DNA of 64,000 bases from Bacteroides sp. UBA7333 (GTDB lineage Bacteria; Bacteroidota; Bacteroidia; Bacteroidales; Bacteroidaceae). This document shows, piece after piece, positions 26,678 through 35,549 of the stretch. Under the pieces are notes generated by a model that ran no database searches, had not been told where the DNA came from, and worked only from the letters and a program-made list of their open reading frames with translations. Location of the stretch: positions 8,550 through 72,549 of the forward strand of contig DKPN01000035.1 in NCBI GenBank assembly GCA_002471195.1, written 5' to 3'. The position numbers and the translations under genes were made by a program. Within the stretch, counting starts at the first letter, position 1. Each line of letters starts with the position of its first letter.

Positions 26678-28132
26678 ATGCGTTTATTTATAACATATAT
26701 ATTTATTATATTTTATTTTTTCCCCCTTTGTTCGCAACCCAAACAAGAGGTACGAGCAGTATGGCTTACCACCGTTTACGGTTTAGACTGGCCACGCACT
26801 AAAGCAGTAAACGAAACAACGATACGAAAACAAAAAGAGGAATTAATCAACATTCTCGATCAACTCAAAGAGGCCCATTTTAATACTGTTTTATTTCAAA
26901 CCCGCATGAGGGGTGATGTAGCATATCGTTCAGATATAGAGCCATATAGTTCTATCTTTACAGGAAGTGTAGGCAAATCGCCCGGTTATGATCCATTGGC
27001 ATTTGCTATTGAAGAGTGTCATAAACGAGGAATGGAGTGCCATGCATGGATCGTTGCCATACCGTTAGGAAGTAAAAAGCAAGTAGCCGGTTTAGGGAAA
27101 TCGTCGGTTACCCAAAAGAGAAAAGAAATATGCATCCCCTATAAAAATGAATATTTTCTGAATCCGGGGCATCCGGCCACCAAAGAGTATTTAATGAAAA
27201 TAACTCGTGAGATAATAAACCGCTACGATGTAGACGGTGTGCATTACGACTATTTGCGCTATCCCGAAAGAGCATCCGGATTTCCCGACAGTTATGACTA
27301 TAAAAGATATGGTAAAGGTAGAACATTAGATCAATGGCGGCGCGATAATATCACCGATATAGTGAGATACATATACAATGAGGTAAAAGAAACCAAACCC
27401 TGGGTAAAGGTGAGCACCTCGCCCATTGGGAAATATCGCGATACCAATCGTTACTCTTCGTTGGGCTGGAATGCATTTGATGTAGTATATCAAGACCCGC
27501 AAGGATGGATGAGCGAAGGTATACAAGATCAGATATATCCGATGATGTATTTCAAGGGAAATAGTTTTTATCCGTTTGCACTCGACTGGCAAGAACAAAA
27601 CAATAATCGTCATGTCATTCCGGGACTAGGCATTTATTTTCTGGATCCCAAAGAGGGAAAATGGAAAATAGAAGACATTCAGCGACAAATTAGTTTCATC
27701 CGAAATCAAAAGATGGCTGGACAAGGGCATTACAGAGCGCAGTATTTGATGCAAAACACACAAGGATTGCACGATGAATTGGTTGGTCAATACTATACTA
27801 CCGAGGCATTACAACCGCCTATGCCATGGTTAGACAATATCGCTCCAACTCCACCAACTGGATTGACGGTAAGCGAAGATATTGATGGATATTATCGATT
27901 AAGTTGGAAAGCCTCTACAGACAATGATCAGCGCAATGCACCCCGCTATGTAATATATGCTTCCGACAGCTACCCTGTAGACACCAATCAACCCAAATAT
28001 ATCATAGCACAAAACGTTAGAGGCACACAATTTGAATATACGTCCTTATTTCCATGGATGCATACACCCTATTTTGCAGTAACGGCAATAGATAGATATG
28101 GAAATGAAAGCGCTCCTATTCAATCAGAATAA
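26678..28132 (+). CDS. GHL10-family (DUF187) glycoside hydrolase-like protein
   Basis: A 484-residue secreted protein with a hydrophobic signal sequence (about 1-19). The N-terminal 350 residues match the GHL10/DUF187 TIM-barrel family, beginning with EVRAVWLTTVYGLDWP and containing the conserved HYDYLRYPE strand. The last 100 residues look like a fibronectin type III-like beta-sandwich (TPPTGLTVSEDIDGYYRLSW). Related proteins act on glycans or peptidoglycan, but the substrate here is unknown. Its 3' end overlaps the convergent ATP-grasp gene by 17 bases. Confidence 0.85.
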   Translation: MRLFITYIFIIFYFFPLCSQPKQEVRAVWLTTVYGLDWPRTKAVNETTIRKQKEELINILDQLKEAHFNTVLFQTRMRGDVAYRSDIEPYSSIFTGSVGKSPGYDPLAFAIEECHKRGMECHAWIVAIPLGSKKQVAGLGKSSVTQKRKEICIPYKNEYFLNPGHPATKEYLMKITREIINRYDVDGVHYDYLRYPERASGFPDSYDYKRYGKGRTLDQWRRDNITDIVRYIYNEVKETKPWVKVSTSPIGKYRDTNRYSSLGWNAFDVVYQDPQGWMSEGIQDQIYPMMYFKGNSFYPFALDWQEQNNNRHVIPGLGIYFLDPKEGKWKIEDIQRQISFIRNQKMAGQGHYRAQYLMQNTQGLHDELVGQYYTTEALQPPMPWLDNIAPTPPTGLTVSEDIDGYYRLSWKASTDNDQRNAPRYVIYASDSYPVDTNQPKYIIAQNVRGTQFEYTSLFPWMHTPYFAVTAIDRYGNESAPIQSE

Positions 28133-29291
28133 ATGCGAGGTTTTGCGTATTTTTGGCAATGGGTGTCAAAGGTAGAAAACCACTGACCACTCTTCCATTG
28201 TTGGTGACCAACGGATATTGTTGCTTCATTTTCAATTCAGTAGAGCGCAATTCATCTGTAGATGAATGATGTATAATATTAAAGATACCGCGTTTATTCT
28301 TATCGACATATTTGCCAAATATCGAATGAGCCACTATACCCATATTGGTGCGTAAATTAATTTCAACACAAGGATGTATTCTATAAAAAGGATCGTCGCT
28401 ACATTCACATATCATCATATCTACACCCAAATAGCCGATAGATTGATTTTTCAACAGATGCGATAGCTCATCGATGAGATGTTTTCGCAATAAATGCAAC
28501 TGTTCTATGGGTACATAACGACCAAGAAGTTCTTCAATGGCACAATCCGACATCAAAACATGATGATGGTAGGCACCACTGTGCGATGTTTCGAACAAAG
28601 AATAACCGATAAAATCAATCTGATCGGCATGATGATAAAACTCGAAGGCAAAATCTTTTATTTTATGATAAACCGGTTCGGCCACAATACCTCCTTGCGT
28701 ATTAATCACCCGATTGCACCACCCCGATATATTGTCAGTAAACATACCTTTGCACCAATTTAGCCCTTTGCCACTACCCGAATAGGGTGCCTTCAACAAA
28801 CAAGAAGAATGATTGGATATATATTGACGACACTCATCCAAAGAAGTGAAATAAAAAGACTCGCCACAAAAATATTTATTAAAAATTAAATGAGGCAATA
28901 GTGCAACCGCCTGTGATCTACTAGATAACCCTTTTATCATCTCAAGTTGTTCGGGGGAAGGTACATTATGAATAGGCACACCATAATGTATTAATGATTT
29001 GCGCAATGCCTTATTCCATCCCCATGGTCGCATATCTATTGCCGCTGTCTGATTCAATTCATTGGCTGTTATCACGCTCGATTTGATTTGAAAAACACAT
29101 TTCATCGACTGCATAAACTCGATATTGTGTGCCGATTTTGCTAATACAAAACTATCATCATCGGCATACCACATGGGCAATAAAGATAAATCTTCGGATA
29201 GGATACGGATAGCATTTGCTGCAATATAGTTGGCACTATCATCAGCCAATGCCATATCGTTATCAGGATTAAAAAGCCAAACCTTTTTCAT
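28116..29291 (-). CDS. Conserved hypothetical protein with ATP-grasp-like features
   Basis: A 391-residue cytoplasmic protein without signal peptide. It starts KKVWLFNPDNDMALA, which I associate with an uncharacterised Bacteroidales family. Two elements resemble the ATP-grasp fold: a Gly-rich nucleotide loop (LLKAPYSGSGKGLNW) and a C-terminal metal-binding strand (PCVEINLRTNMG). ATP-grasp enzymes join a carboxylate to an amine or thiol; any substrate here is unknown. The frame is open to 29327, but the ATG at 29291 fits this family's N terminus. No operon partner is present. Confidence 0.65.
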   Translation of the reverse strand: MKKVWLFNPDNDMALADDSANYIAANAIRILSEDLSLLPMWYADDDSFVLAKSAHNIEFMQSMKCVFQIKSSVITANELNQTAAIDMRPWGWNKALRKSLIHYGVPIHNVPSPEQLEMIKGLSSRSQAVALLPHLIFNKYFCGESFYFTSLDECRQYISNHSSCLLKAPYSGSGKGLNWCKGMFTDNISGWCNRVINTQGGIVAEPVYHKIKDFAFEFYHHADQIDFIGYSLFETSHSGAYHHHVLMSDCAIEELLGRYVPIEQLHLLRKHLIDELSHLLKNQSIGYLGVDMMICECSDDPFYRIHPCVEINLRTNMGIVAHSIFGKYVDKNKRGIFNIIHHSSTDELRSTELKMKQQYPLVTNNGRVVSGFLPLTPIAKNTQNLAFILIE

Positions 29292-29404
29292 TAATAAATA
29301 CACTTTTAGAAGGTTCAAAGATAACACAACTTAGCGGTAGTAAATTGACGTATTATTAATTTTATATATATATGATATTCAAATGTGATTATTGCTATCT
29401 CTAC

Positions 29405-29435
29405 TTTGCAAATATCAGAAAATGTGGTATATTTG
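29405..29435 (+). promoter_or_regulatory. Full Bacteroides-type promoter for the AAA ATPase gene
   Basis: TTTG at 29405-29408 and TATATTTG at 29428-29435 are separated by 19 bases, an exact fit to the known -33/-7 consensus. It decides the start of the next gene: an upstream start at 29385 would lie before the promoter, so the ATG at 29457 is used. Confidence 0.85.
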
Positions 29436-29456
29436 CCAATCGAAATTAGAAGCAAA

Positions 29457-30635
29457 ATGGAATCATTTTATCGCACACACGCATATCTTATAGAGCACAT
29501 CAACAATCTGGTTCGTCGCGACTTGATGGATGAGATTGACTGGAATGACCGACTAATCGGTATTAAAGGTACACGTGGTGTAGGCAAAACTACATTTCTT
29601 TTACAATATGCCAAAGAGAAATTTGGCACTGACCGTTCATGTTTATTCATCAACATGAACAACTTCTATTTCTCAGGACATACCATTGTTGATTTCGCCG
29701 AACAATTTCATCGCAAAGGAGGAAAAGTATTATTAATCGATCAAGTCTTTAAGTATCCTAATTGGAGCGAAGAGCTAAAGATTTGTTATACTCGTTTCCC
29801 CAATTTAAAAATTGTTTTCACAGGTTCATCGGTCATGCGTTTGAAAGAAGAAAATGCTGAACTCAACAATATTGTAAAAAGCTACAACTTAAGAGGCTTC
29901 TCGTTCCGCGAATTCTTAAATCTTCAAACCGGTATGAAGTTTCGTTCATATAGCTTAGAAGAAATTTTAAGCAATCATGAGCAAATAGCCAAAGGAATCT
30001 TATCGAAAGTACGACCACTCGATCATTTTCAAGATTATCTACACCATGGGTTTTATCCATTCTTTTTAGAGAAACGCAATTTTTCTGAAAATCTTCTTAA
30101 AACCATGAACATGATGATAGAAGTAGACATTCTTATTATCAAACAAATTGAGTTGAAATATCTTTCAAAAATTAAGAAACTACTTTACCTATTGGCAGTT
30201 GCGGGATCGAAAGCTCCCAATGTAAGCCAATTGGCAATTGATATTCAAACATCACGTGCTACTGTAATGAACTATATTAAATATCTTGCAGACGCACGCC
30301 TGATAAATTTAGTGTATCCCGAAGGTGAGGATTTTCCTAAAAAGCCATCGGCTATCATGATGCACAACTCTAACCTTATGTACTCTTTTTATCCGGTCAA
30401 GGTAGATGAGCAAGATGTATTGAATACATTCTTTGCCAACTCTCTTTGGAAAGATCATAAAGTAAACAAAGGTGATAAATACATCACCTACATGGTAGAT
30501 GAAGTAATGCCGTTTAAAATTTGTTGCGAAGGCACCAAAATTAAAAACAATGCCGGTGTTACTTACGCTTTACATAAAGCAGAAATTGGAAGAAACAATC
30601 AAATACCTTTATGGTTATTTGGTTTTCTATATTGA
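29457..30635 (+). CDS. AAA ATPase with altered Walker B (AAA_14-like)
   Basis: A 392-residue cytoplasmic protein. The N-terminal ATPase domain has Walker A GTRGVGKTT and a sensor-like IVFTGSSVMRL. The C-terminal half looks like the winged-helix and restriction-like part of DUF4143-type ATPases. At the Walker B position it reads VLLIDQVFKYPNW, where relatives normally have Asp-Glu; the catalytic Glu is Gln (codon CAA). This may weaken ATP hydrolysis. The role is unknown. It lies 40 bases before the pyruvate:ferredoxin oxidoreductase gene and has a full promoter of its own. Confidence 0.8.
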   Translation: MESFYRTHAYLIEHINNLVRRDLMDEIDWNDRLIGIKGTRGVGKTTFLLQYAKEKFGTDRSCLFINMNNFYFSGHTIVDFAEQFHRKGGKVLLIDQVFKYPNWSEELKICYTRFPNLKIVFTGSSVMRLKEENAELNNIVKSYNLRGFSFREFLNLQTGMKFRSYSLEEILSNHEQIAKGILSKVRPLDHFQDYLHHGFYPFFLEKRNFSENLLKTMNMMIEVDILIIKQIELKYLSKIKKLLYLLAVAGSKAPNVSQLAIDIQTSRATVMNYIKYLADARLINLVYPEGEDFPKKPSAIMMHNSNLMYSFYPVKVDEQDVLNTFFANSLWKDHKVNKGDKYITYMVDEVMPFKICCEGTKIKNNAGVTYALHKAEIGRNNQIPLWLFGFLY

Positions 30636-30675
30636 CATATAAATGAATTATTTACTTAAATATTAATTAGAAATT

Positions 30676-33600
30676 ATGACTAAACAGAAGAAATTCATCA
30701 CATGTGATGGTAATCAAGCTGCTGCACATATCTCGTATATGTTCTCTGAAGTAGCTGCGATTTATCCTATCACTCCTTCTTCGACTATGGCTGAGTACGT
30801 AGACGAGTGGGCTGCTGCTGGACGTAAAAACATCTTCGGCGAAACAGTTTTAGTACAAGAAATGCAATCGGAAGCCGGTGCTGCGGGTGCTCTTCACGGT
30901 TCACTTCAAGCAGGTGCATTAACTTCTACTTATACTGCTTCTCAGGGATTACTATTGATGATTCCTAACATGTATAAAATTGCCGGTGAGTTCTTGCCAT
31001 GCGTATTCCACGTATCAGCTCGTACATTGGCTAGTCACGCATTGTGTATCTTTGGCGACCACCAAGACGTTATGTCAACTCGTCAAACAGGTTTCGCAAT
31101 GTTAGCAGAAGGTTCTGTACAAGAAGTTATGGACTTATCGGGTGTTGCTCACTTAGCAACTCTTAAGTCTCGCGTTCCTTTCGTAAACTTCTTTGATGGT
31201 TTCCGTACTTCACACGAGATTCAAAAAATCGAATCGCTAGAAAATGAAGATTTAGCTCCACTTATCGACCAAGAAGCTTTAGCTGAATTCCGTGCTCGCG
31301 CATTGAACCCAATGTCACCTGTAGCACGTGGTATGGCCGAAAACCCTGACCACTTCTTCCAACACCGCGAATCGTGCAATAACTACTACGAAGCAGTACC
31401 TGCAATCGTTGAAGAGTACATGAACGAAATTTCTAAAATTACAGGTCGCAAATACGGTTTGTTCGATTATTATGGTGCAGAAGATGCTGAGCGTGTAATC
31501 ATCGCTATGGGCTCTGTTACTGAAGCTGCTCGCGAAGCAATTGACCACATGATGGCTAATGGCGAGAAAGTAGGTTTGGTATCTGTACATTTGTATCGTC
31601 CATTCTCGGCAAAACATTTCTTGGCTGCAGTACCTAAAACAGCTAAAACAATTGCTGTACTTGACCGTACGAAAGAACCAGGTGCAACTGGCGAACCATT
31701 GTACTTAGATGTAAAAGATTGTTTCTATGGTAAAGAGAATGCTCCTGTTATCGTAGGTGGCCGTTATGGTTTAGGTTCTAAAGATACTACTCCAGCTCAA
31801 ATTATCGCTGTATTCGAAAACTTGGCATTGCCTATGCCTAAAAACCAATTCACTCTTGGTATCGAAGATGATGTGACTTTCACGTCTCTTCCTAAAAAAG
31901 AAGAAATTGCATTGGGTGGCGACGGCTTATTCGAAGCTAAGTTTTACGGATTGGGTGCTGACGGTACTGTAGGTGCTAACAAGAACTCAGTAAAAATTAT
32001 CGGTGATAACACAGATAAATATTGTCAAGCATACTTCTCTTACGACTCTAAAAAATCGGGTGGTTTCACTTGTTCTCACCTTCGTTTTGGTGATGCTCCT
32101 ATCCGTTCTACTTATTTGGTAAACACACCAAACTTCGTAGCATGTCACGTACAAGCATACCTTCAAATGTATGATGTAACTCGTGGTTTACGCGAAAACG
32201 GAACATTCCTTTTGAACACTATCTGGGCAGACGATGAGTTGGCTAAAAACTTGCCAAACAAAGTGAAGAGATATTTGGCTCAAAAAAATATTTCAGTTTA
32301 CTATATCAACGCCACTCAAATTGCACAAGAAATTGGCTTGGGTAACCGTACAAATACGATTCTTCAATCTGCATTCTTCCGTATCACAGGTGTTATTCCA
32401 GTTGATCAAGCGGTAGAACAAATGAAGAAGTTCATCCAAAAATCTTATGGCAAGAAGGGTGAAGACATCGTAAACAAAAACTATGCTGCTGTTGATCGTG
32501 GTGGTGAATACAAACAACTAACTATCGATCCAACTTGGGCTAATCTTGCTGACGATGCTGCTGCAACAAACAATGATCCTGCATTTATCAACGAAGTAGT
32601 TCGTCCTATCAATGCTCAAGATGGTGACTTGTTGCCAGTTTCTGCGTTCAAAGGTATCGAAGATGGTACTTGGTATCAAGGTACATCTAAATACGAAAAA
32701 CGCGGTGTTGCTGCATTCGTTCCAGAATGGATCGCTGATAACTGTATTCAATGTAACAAATGTGCTTATGTTTGTCCTCACGCTTGTATCCGTCCATTCG
32801 TTTTGGATGCTGAAGAGCAAAAAGATGCAAACTTCACTCAATTGAAAGCAGTGGGTAAAGCTTTCGACGGTATGACATTCCGTATGCAAGTTGGTGTACT
32901 CGACTGTTTAGGTTGTGGAAACTGTGTTGACGTATGTCCGGGCAATCCTAAAAAAGGTGGAAAAGCTCTTGAAATGAAACACCTAGAAGGTCAATTGGCA
33001 GAAGCTGCCAACTGGGATTTCTGTGTTGATAACATCAAAACAAAACAACACTTAATCGATACAAAAGCTAACGTGAAAAATTCACAGTTTGCTACTCCAT
33101 TGTTTGAGTTCTCGGGTGCTTGTTCGGGTTGTGGTGAAACTCCTTATGTAAAATTGATCACTCAATTGTTTGGTGACCGCGAAATGGTTGCTAATGCTAC
33201 AGGATGTTCTTCTATTTACTCAGGATCAGTTCCATCAACTCCTTATACTACAAACGAAGAAGGTCACGGACCAGCATGGGCTAACTCATTGTTCGAAGAC
33301 TTCTGTGAGTTCGGTTTAGGTATGGAATTGGCTAACGAAAAAATGCGTGAGCGTCTTGTTAAAATCATGAACGAAGCAATCGCTTCTGAATGTTGCCCAG
33401 CAGAATACAAAGAAGTATTTGCCGACTGGATTAACAGTATGCTAGATGCAGAAAAATCGAAAGAATTGGCTGCGAAAATCATTCCTATGGTTGAAGCTTC
33501 TAAAGATAATTGCGCACACTGCAAACAAATCTTCGATTTGAAACAATACTTGGTAAAACGTAGCCAATGGATTATCGGTGGTGACGGTGCTTCTTACGAT

Positions 33601-34233
33601 ATCGGTTACGGTGGTCTTGATCACGTAATTGCATCGGGTAAAGATGTAAATATCCTTGTATTGGATACAGAAATCTACTCTAACACAGGTGGTCAGTCGT
33701 CTAAAGCAACTCCGGTTGGTGCTATCGCTAAATTTGCTGCTGCAGGTAAACGCGTTCGCAAAAAAGACCTTGGTTTGATGGCTACAACTTATGGTTATGT
33801 ATATGTTGCTCAAATCGCAATGGGTGCCGACCAAGCTCAAACGTTGAAAGCAATCCGCGAAGCTGAAGCATATCCTGGACCATCATTGATTATTGCTTAC
33901 TCACCATGTATCAGCCACGGCTTAAAAGCAGGTATGGGTAAAGCTCAAGCTGAACAAGTGAAAGCTGTTGAGTGTGGTTACTGGCACCTATATCGCTACA
34001 ACCCAGCGTTGGAAGCTGAAGGCAAGAACCCATTCCAATTGGATAGCAAAGAACCTAATTGGGGCGAATTCCAAAACTTCTTGAAAGGTGAAGTTCGTTA
34101 CGCTTCTGTAATGAAACAATACCCAGAAGAGTGTGCAGAATTGTTCCAAGCTGCTGAAGACAATGCTAAATGGCGTTACAATAGCTACAAACGCTTGTCG
34201 CTTTGCAACTGGGGTGCTGAAATAAAAGAATAA
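30676..34233 (+). CDS. nifJ: Pyruvate:ferredoxin (flavodoxin) oxidoreductase
   Basis: A 1185-residue single-chain enzyme that converts pyruvate and CoA to acetyl-CoA and CO2, reducing ferredoxin; central to anaerobic energy metabolism. The N-terminal domain starts with the YPITPSSTMAE element. Two 4Fe-4S motifs are in the middle (CIQCNKCAYVCP and CLGCGNCVDVCP). The thiamine diphosphate domain has CSGCGETPY and GGDGASYDIGYGGLDHV. Length is the usual one for the fused form. Codon choice looks more selective than in its neighbours, as expected for high expression. A strong terminator follows. Confidence 0.97.
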   Translation: MTKQKKFITCDGNQAAAHISYMFSEVAAIYPITPSSTMAEYVDEWAAAGRKNIFGETVLVQEMQSEAGAAGALHGSLQAGALTSTYTASQGLLLMIPNMYKIAGEFLPCVFHVSARTLASHALCIFGDHQDVMSTRQTGFAMLAEGSVQEVMDLSGVAHLATLKSRVPFVNFFDGFRTSHEIQKIESLENEDLAPLIDQEALAEFRARALNPMSPVARGMAENPDHFFQHRESCNNYYEAVPAIVEEYMNEISKITGRKYGLFDYYGAEDAERVIIAMGSVTEAAREAIDHMMANGEKVGLVSVHLYRPFSAKHFLAAVPKTAKTIAVLDRTKEPGATGEPLYLDVKDCFYGKENAPVIVGGRYGLGSKDTTPAQIIAVFENLALPMPKNQFTLGIEDDVTFTSLPKKEEIALGGDGLFEAKFYGLGADGTVGANKNSVKIIGDNTDKYCQAYFSYDSKKSGGFTCSHLRFGDAPIRSTYLVNTPNFVACHVQAYLQMYDVTRGLRENGTFLLNTIWADDELAKNLPNKVKRYLAQKNISVYYINATQIAQEIGLGNRTNTILQSAFFRITGVIPVDQAVEQMKKFIQKSYGKKGEDIVNKNYAAVDRGGEYKQLTIDPTWANLADDAAATNNDPAFINEVVRPINAQDGDLLPVSAFKGIEDGTWYQGTSKYEKRGVAAFVPEWIADNCIQCNKCAYVCPHACIRPFVLDAEEQKDANFTQLKAVGKAFDGMTFRMQVGVLDCLGCGNCVDVCPGNPKKGGKALEMKHLEGQLAEAANWDFCVDNIKTKQHLIDTKANVKNSQFATPLFEFSGACSGCGETPYVKLITQLFGDREMVANATGCSSIYSGSVPSTPYTTNEEGHGPAWANSLFEDFCEFGLGMELANEKMRERLVKIMNEAIASECCPAEYKEVFADWINSMLDAEKSKELAAKIIPMVEASKDNCAHCKQIFDLKQYLVKRSQWIIGGDGASYDIGYGGLDHVIASGKDVNILVLDTEIYSNTGGQSSKATPVGAIAKFAAAGKRVRKKDLGLMATTYGYVYVAQIAMGADQAQTLKAIREAEAYPGPSLIIAYSPCISHGLKAGMGKAQAEQVKAVECGYWHLYRYNPALEAEGKNPFQLDSKEPNWGEFQNFLKGEVRYASVMKQYPEECAELFQAAEDNAKWRYNSYKRLSLCNWGAEIKE

Positions 34234-34256
34234 TCAGATTATTCTATTATATAAAT

Positions 34257-34289
34257 AAAAGCGGAAATCCTTTCGGGTTTCCGCTTTTT
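34257..34289. terminator. Bidirectional terminator between nifJ and the serpin gene
   Basis: AAAAGCGGAAA (34257-34267) pairs with TTTCCGCTTTT (34278-34288). A T-run ends the right arm, and a matching A-run ends the left arm, so both converging genes can use it. Confidence 0.9.
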
Positions 34290-34308
34290 GTTTTGACATC
34301 ATTTAGAA

Positions 34309-35532
34309 TTACAGCTTATTTATTCGCCCCATAAAAAGTATAATTCCAGTGCTTTTTTCTTTTATTAAAAAGATAAATGGGCGATCGGCTATGATTTGTT
34401 TATTACCTGCACTTCCAATATTTCCTCCCATAGAAATTACCGCAGCTTCAGTACCCTCTTCATTCACCTCAATGTGCAAATCCTGTTGCAATAAGTTCAA
34501 TACCAATCCACCATCGGTTATTCCACTAAAATCGGCTGAGGTATCAAAAGCATTTACCATACCCATCTTCTTTAGATAATCAACCATTGAATCACTAAAG
34601 TTTAAACGGAATTTAGGTAACCCGATATCTATTTTACCATCTTGCATTTTATCCATAATATTGTTCCAGTAAGTTGGAGTCAGAACATCATTCACTACCT
34701 CACTCATGGCATCTTTATCATTAGGTACAATCACAACCATACTAAAAGCCTCATTTCCATAGTTTTTTTCAAACATCTTAAAATGGTCGGTTACATAACT
34801 TAATACTGTGGCATAATCGTTCATCATGTTTACAGTATTTTTAGAACCATCAACTGCGTAAAAAATTGCACGCTCTGTATTTGACTTTTTAAATTTTTCG
34901 CTCCACTCACCTTTAAAGTAAATAGCATTCATCAGCATCAGTTGTGTCTGAGAATCTACTGATTTCAGAGGCTCTTTTATCAAATTATTGGTTTGGCTTG
35001 CACACCATTGGTTTATAATAGATGCAGCATTGTTGTCAGCAAAATCTAAAGATGAAACTTCGGCATTATAATTGACTTTATTGACATCAATAAATGAAGG
35101 TTTTAAAGAGTAATCTTTATCAATCCAAATACTATTTGCCATAGTTAGTTGAGTAGAAGGATCAACCTCTAAAAGATCGTGTGACATCTTTTTATTATAG
35201 TTGTTAATATCTTGAACTGCAAAGTCAGCATATCCCAACATATTATTGATTTGACTTGCGGTTTCTCCATGAGAACCATTGCTGATCATTGAAAGAAGTA
35301 TTTGGATACTAAATGGAGAAATTGTAAAATTTACATGATCAGTGTTTGCAGCCACATTGCGAAAAAGATTGAAAGCAAATTGATTATTTTGATTCACCAT
35401 CGATAGTTCAGCAGTTGTTAGCGGTATATCAACACGCTCTTTATATGGATTATACGGAGATACCTGGGTATCATCATTGTTACATGCCATCATTAAAAGG
35501 CTAACAATCATTAGTAACACATTTTTTCTCAT
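34309..35532 (-). CDS. Serpin-family protease inhibitor lipoprotein
   Basis: A 407-residue protein with a lipoprotein signal peptide (MMAC lipobox) followed by a complete serpin fold. The hinge of the reactive loop is conserved (NEEGTEAA), and the loop is as long as in alpha-1-antitrypsin. By length alignment, P1 falls at or near the Ser of NIGSAG. The conserved C-terminal ADRPFIFLI and the final strand FMGRI are present. It would trap proteases at the cell surface or in the periplasm. The frame opens with TTG at 35541; the ATG at 35532 is better. It starts 17 bases after a C10 cysteine protease gene and is surely cotranscribed with it. Confidence 0.9.
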   Translation of the reverse strand: MRKNVLLMIVSLLMMACNNDDTQVSPYNPYKERVDIPLTTAELSMVNQNNQFAFNLFRNVAANTDHVNFTISPFSIQILLSMISNGSHGETASQINNMLGYADFAVQDINNYNKKMSHDLLEVDPSTQLTMANSIWIDKDYSLKPSFIDVNKVNYNAEVSSLDFADNNAASIINQWCASQTNNLIKEPLKSVDSQTQLMLMNAIYFKGEWSEKFKKSNTERAIFYAVDGSKNTVNMMNDYATVLSYVTDHFKMFEKNYGNEAFSMVVIVPNDKDAMSEVVNDVLTPTYWNNIMDKMQDGKIDIGLPKFRLNFSDSMVDYLKKMGMVNAFDTSADFSGITDGGLVLNLLQQDLHIEVNEEGTEAAVISMGGNIGSAGNKQIIADRPFIFLIKEKSTGIILFMGRINKL

Positions 35533-35549
35533 AAGATTCAAATTTTATG

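Noticed and set aside
29385..29456. Longer N terminus for the AAA ATPase
   Set aside because: A complete TTTG-N19-TATATTTG promoter lies at 29405-29435, downstream of that start, so the ATG at 29457 must be used from this promoter.
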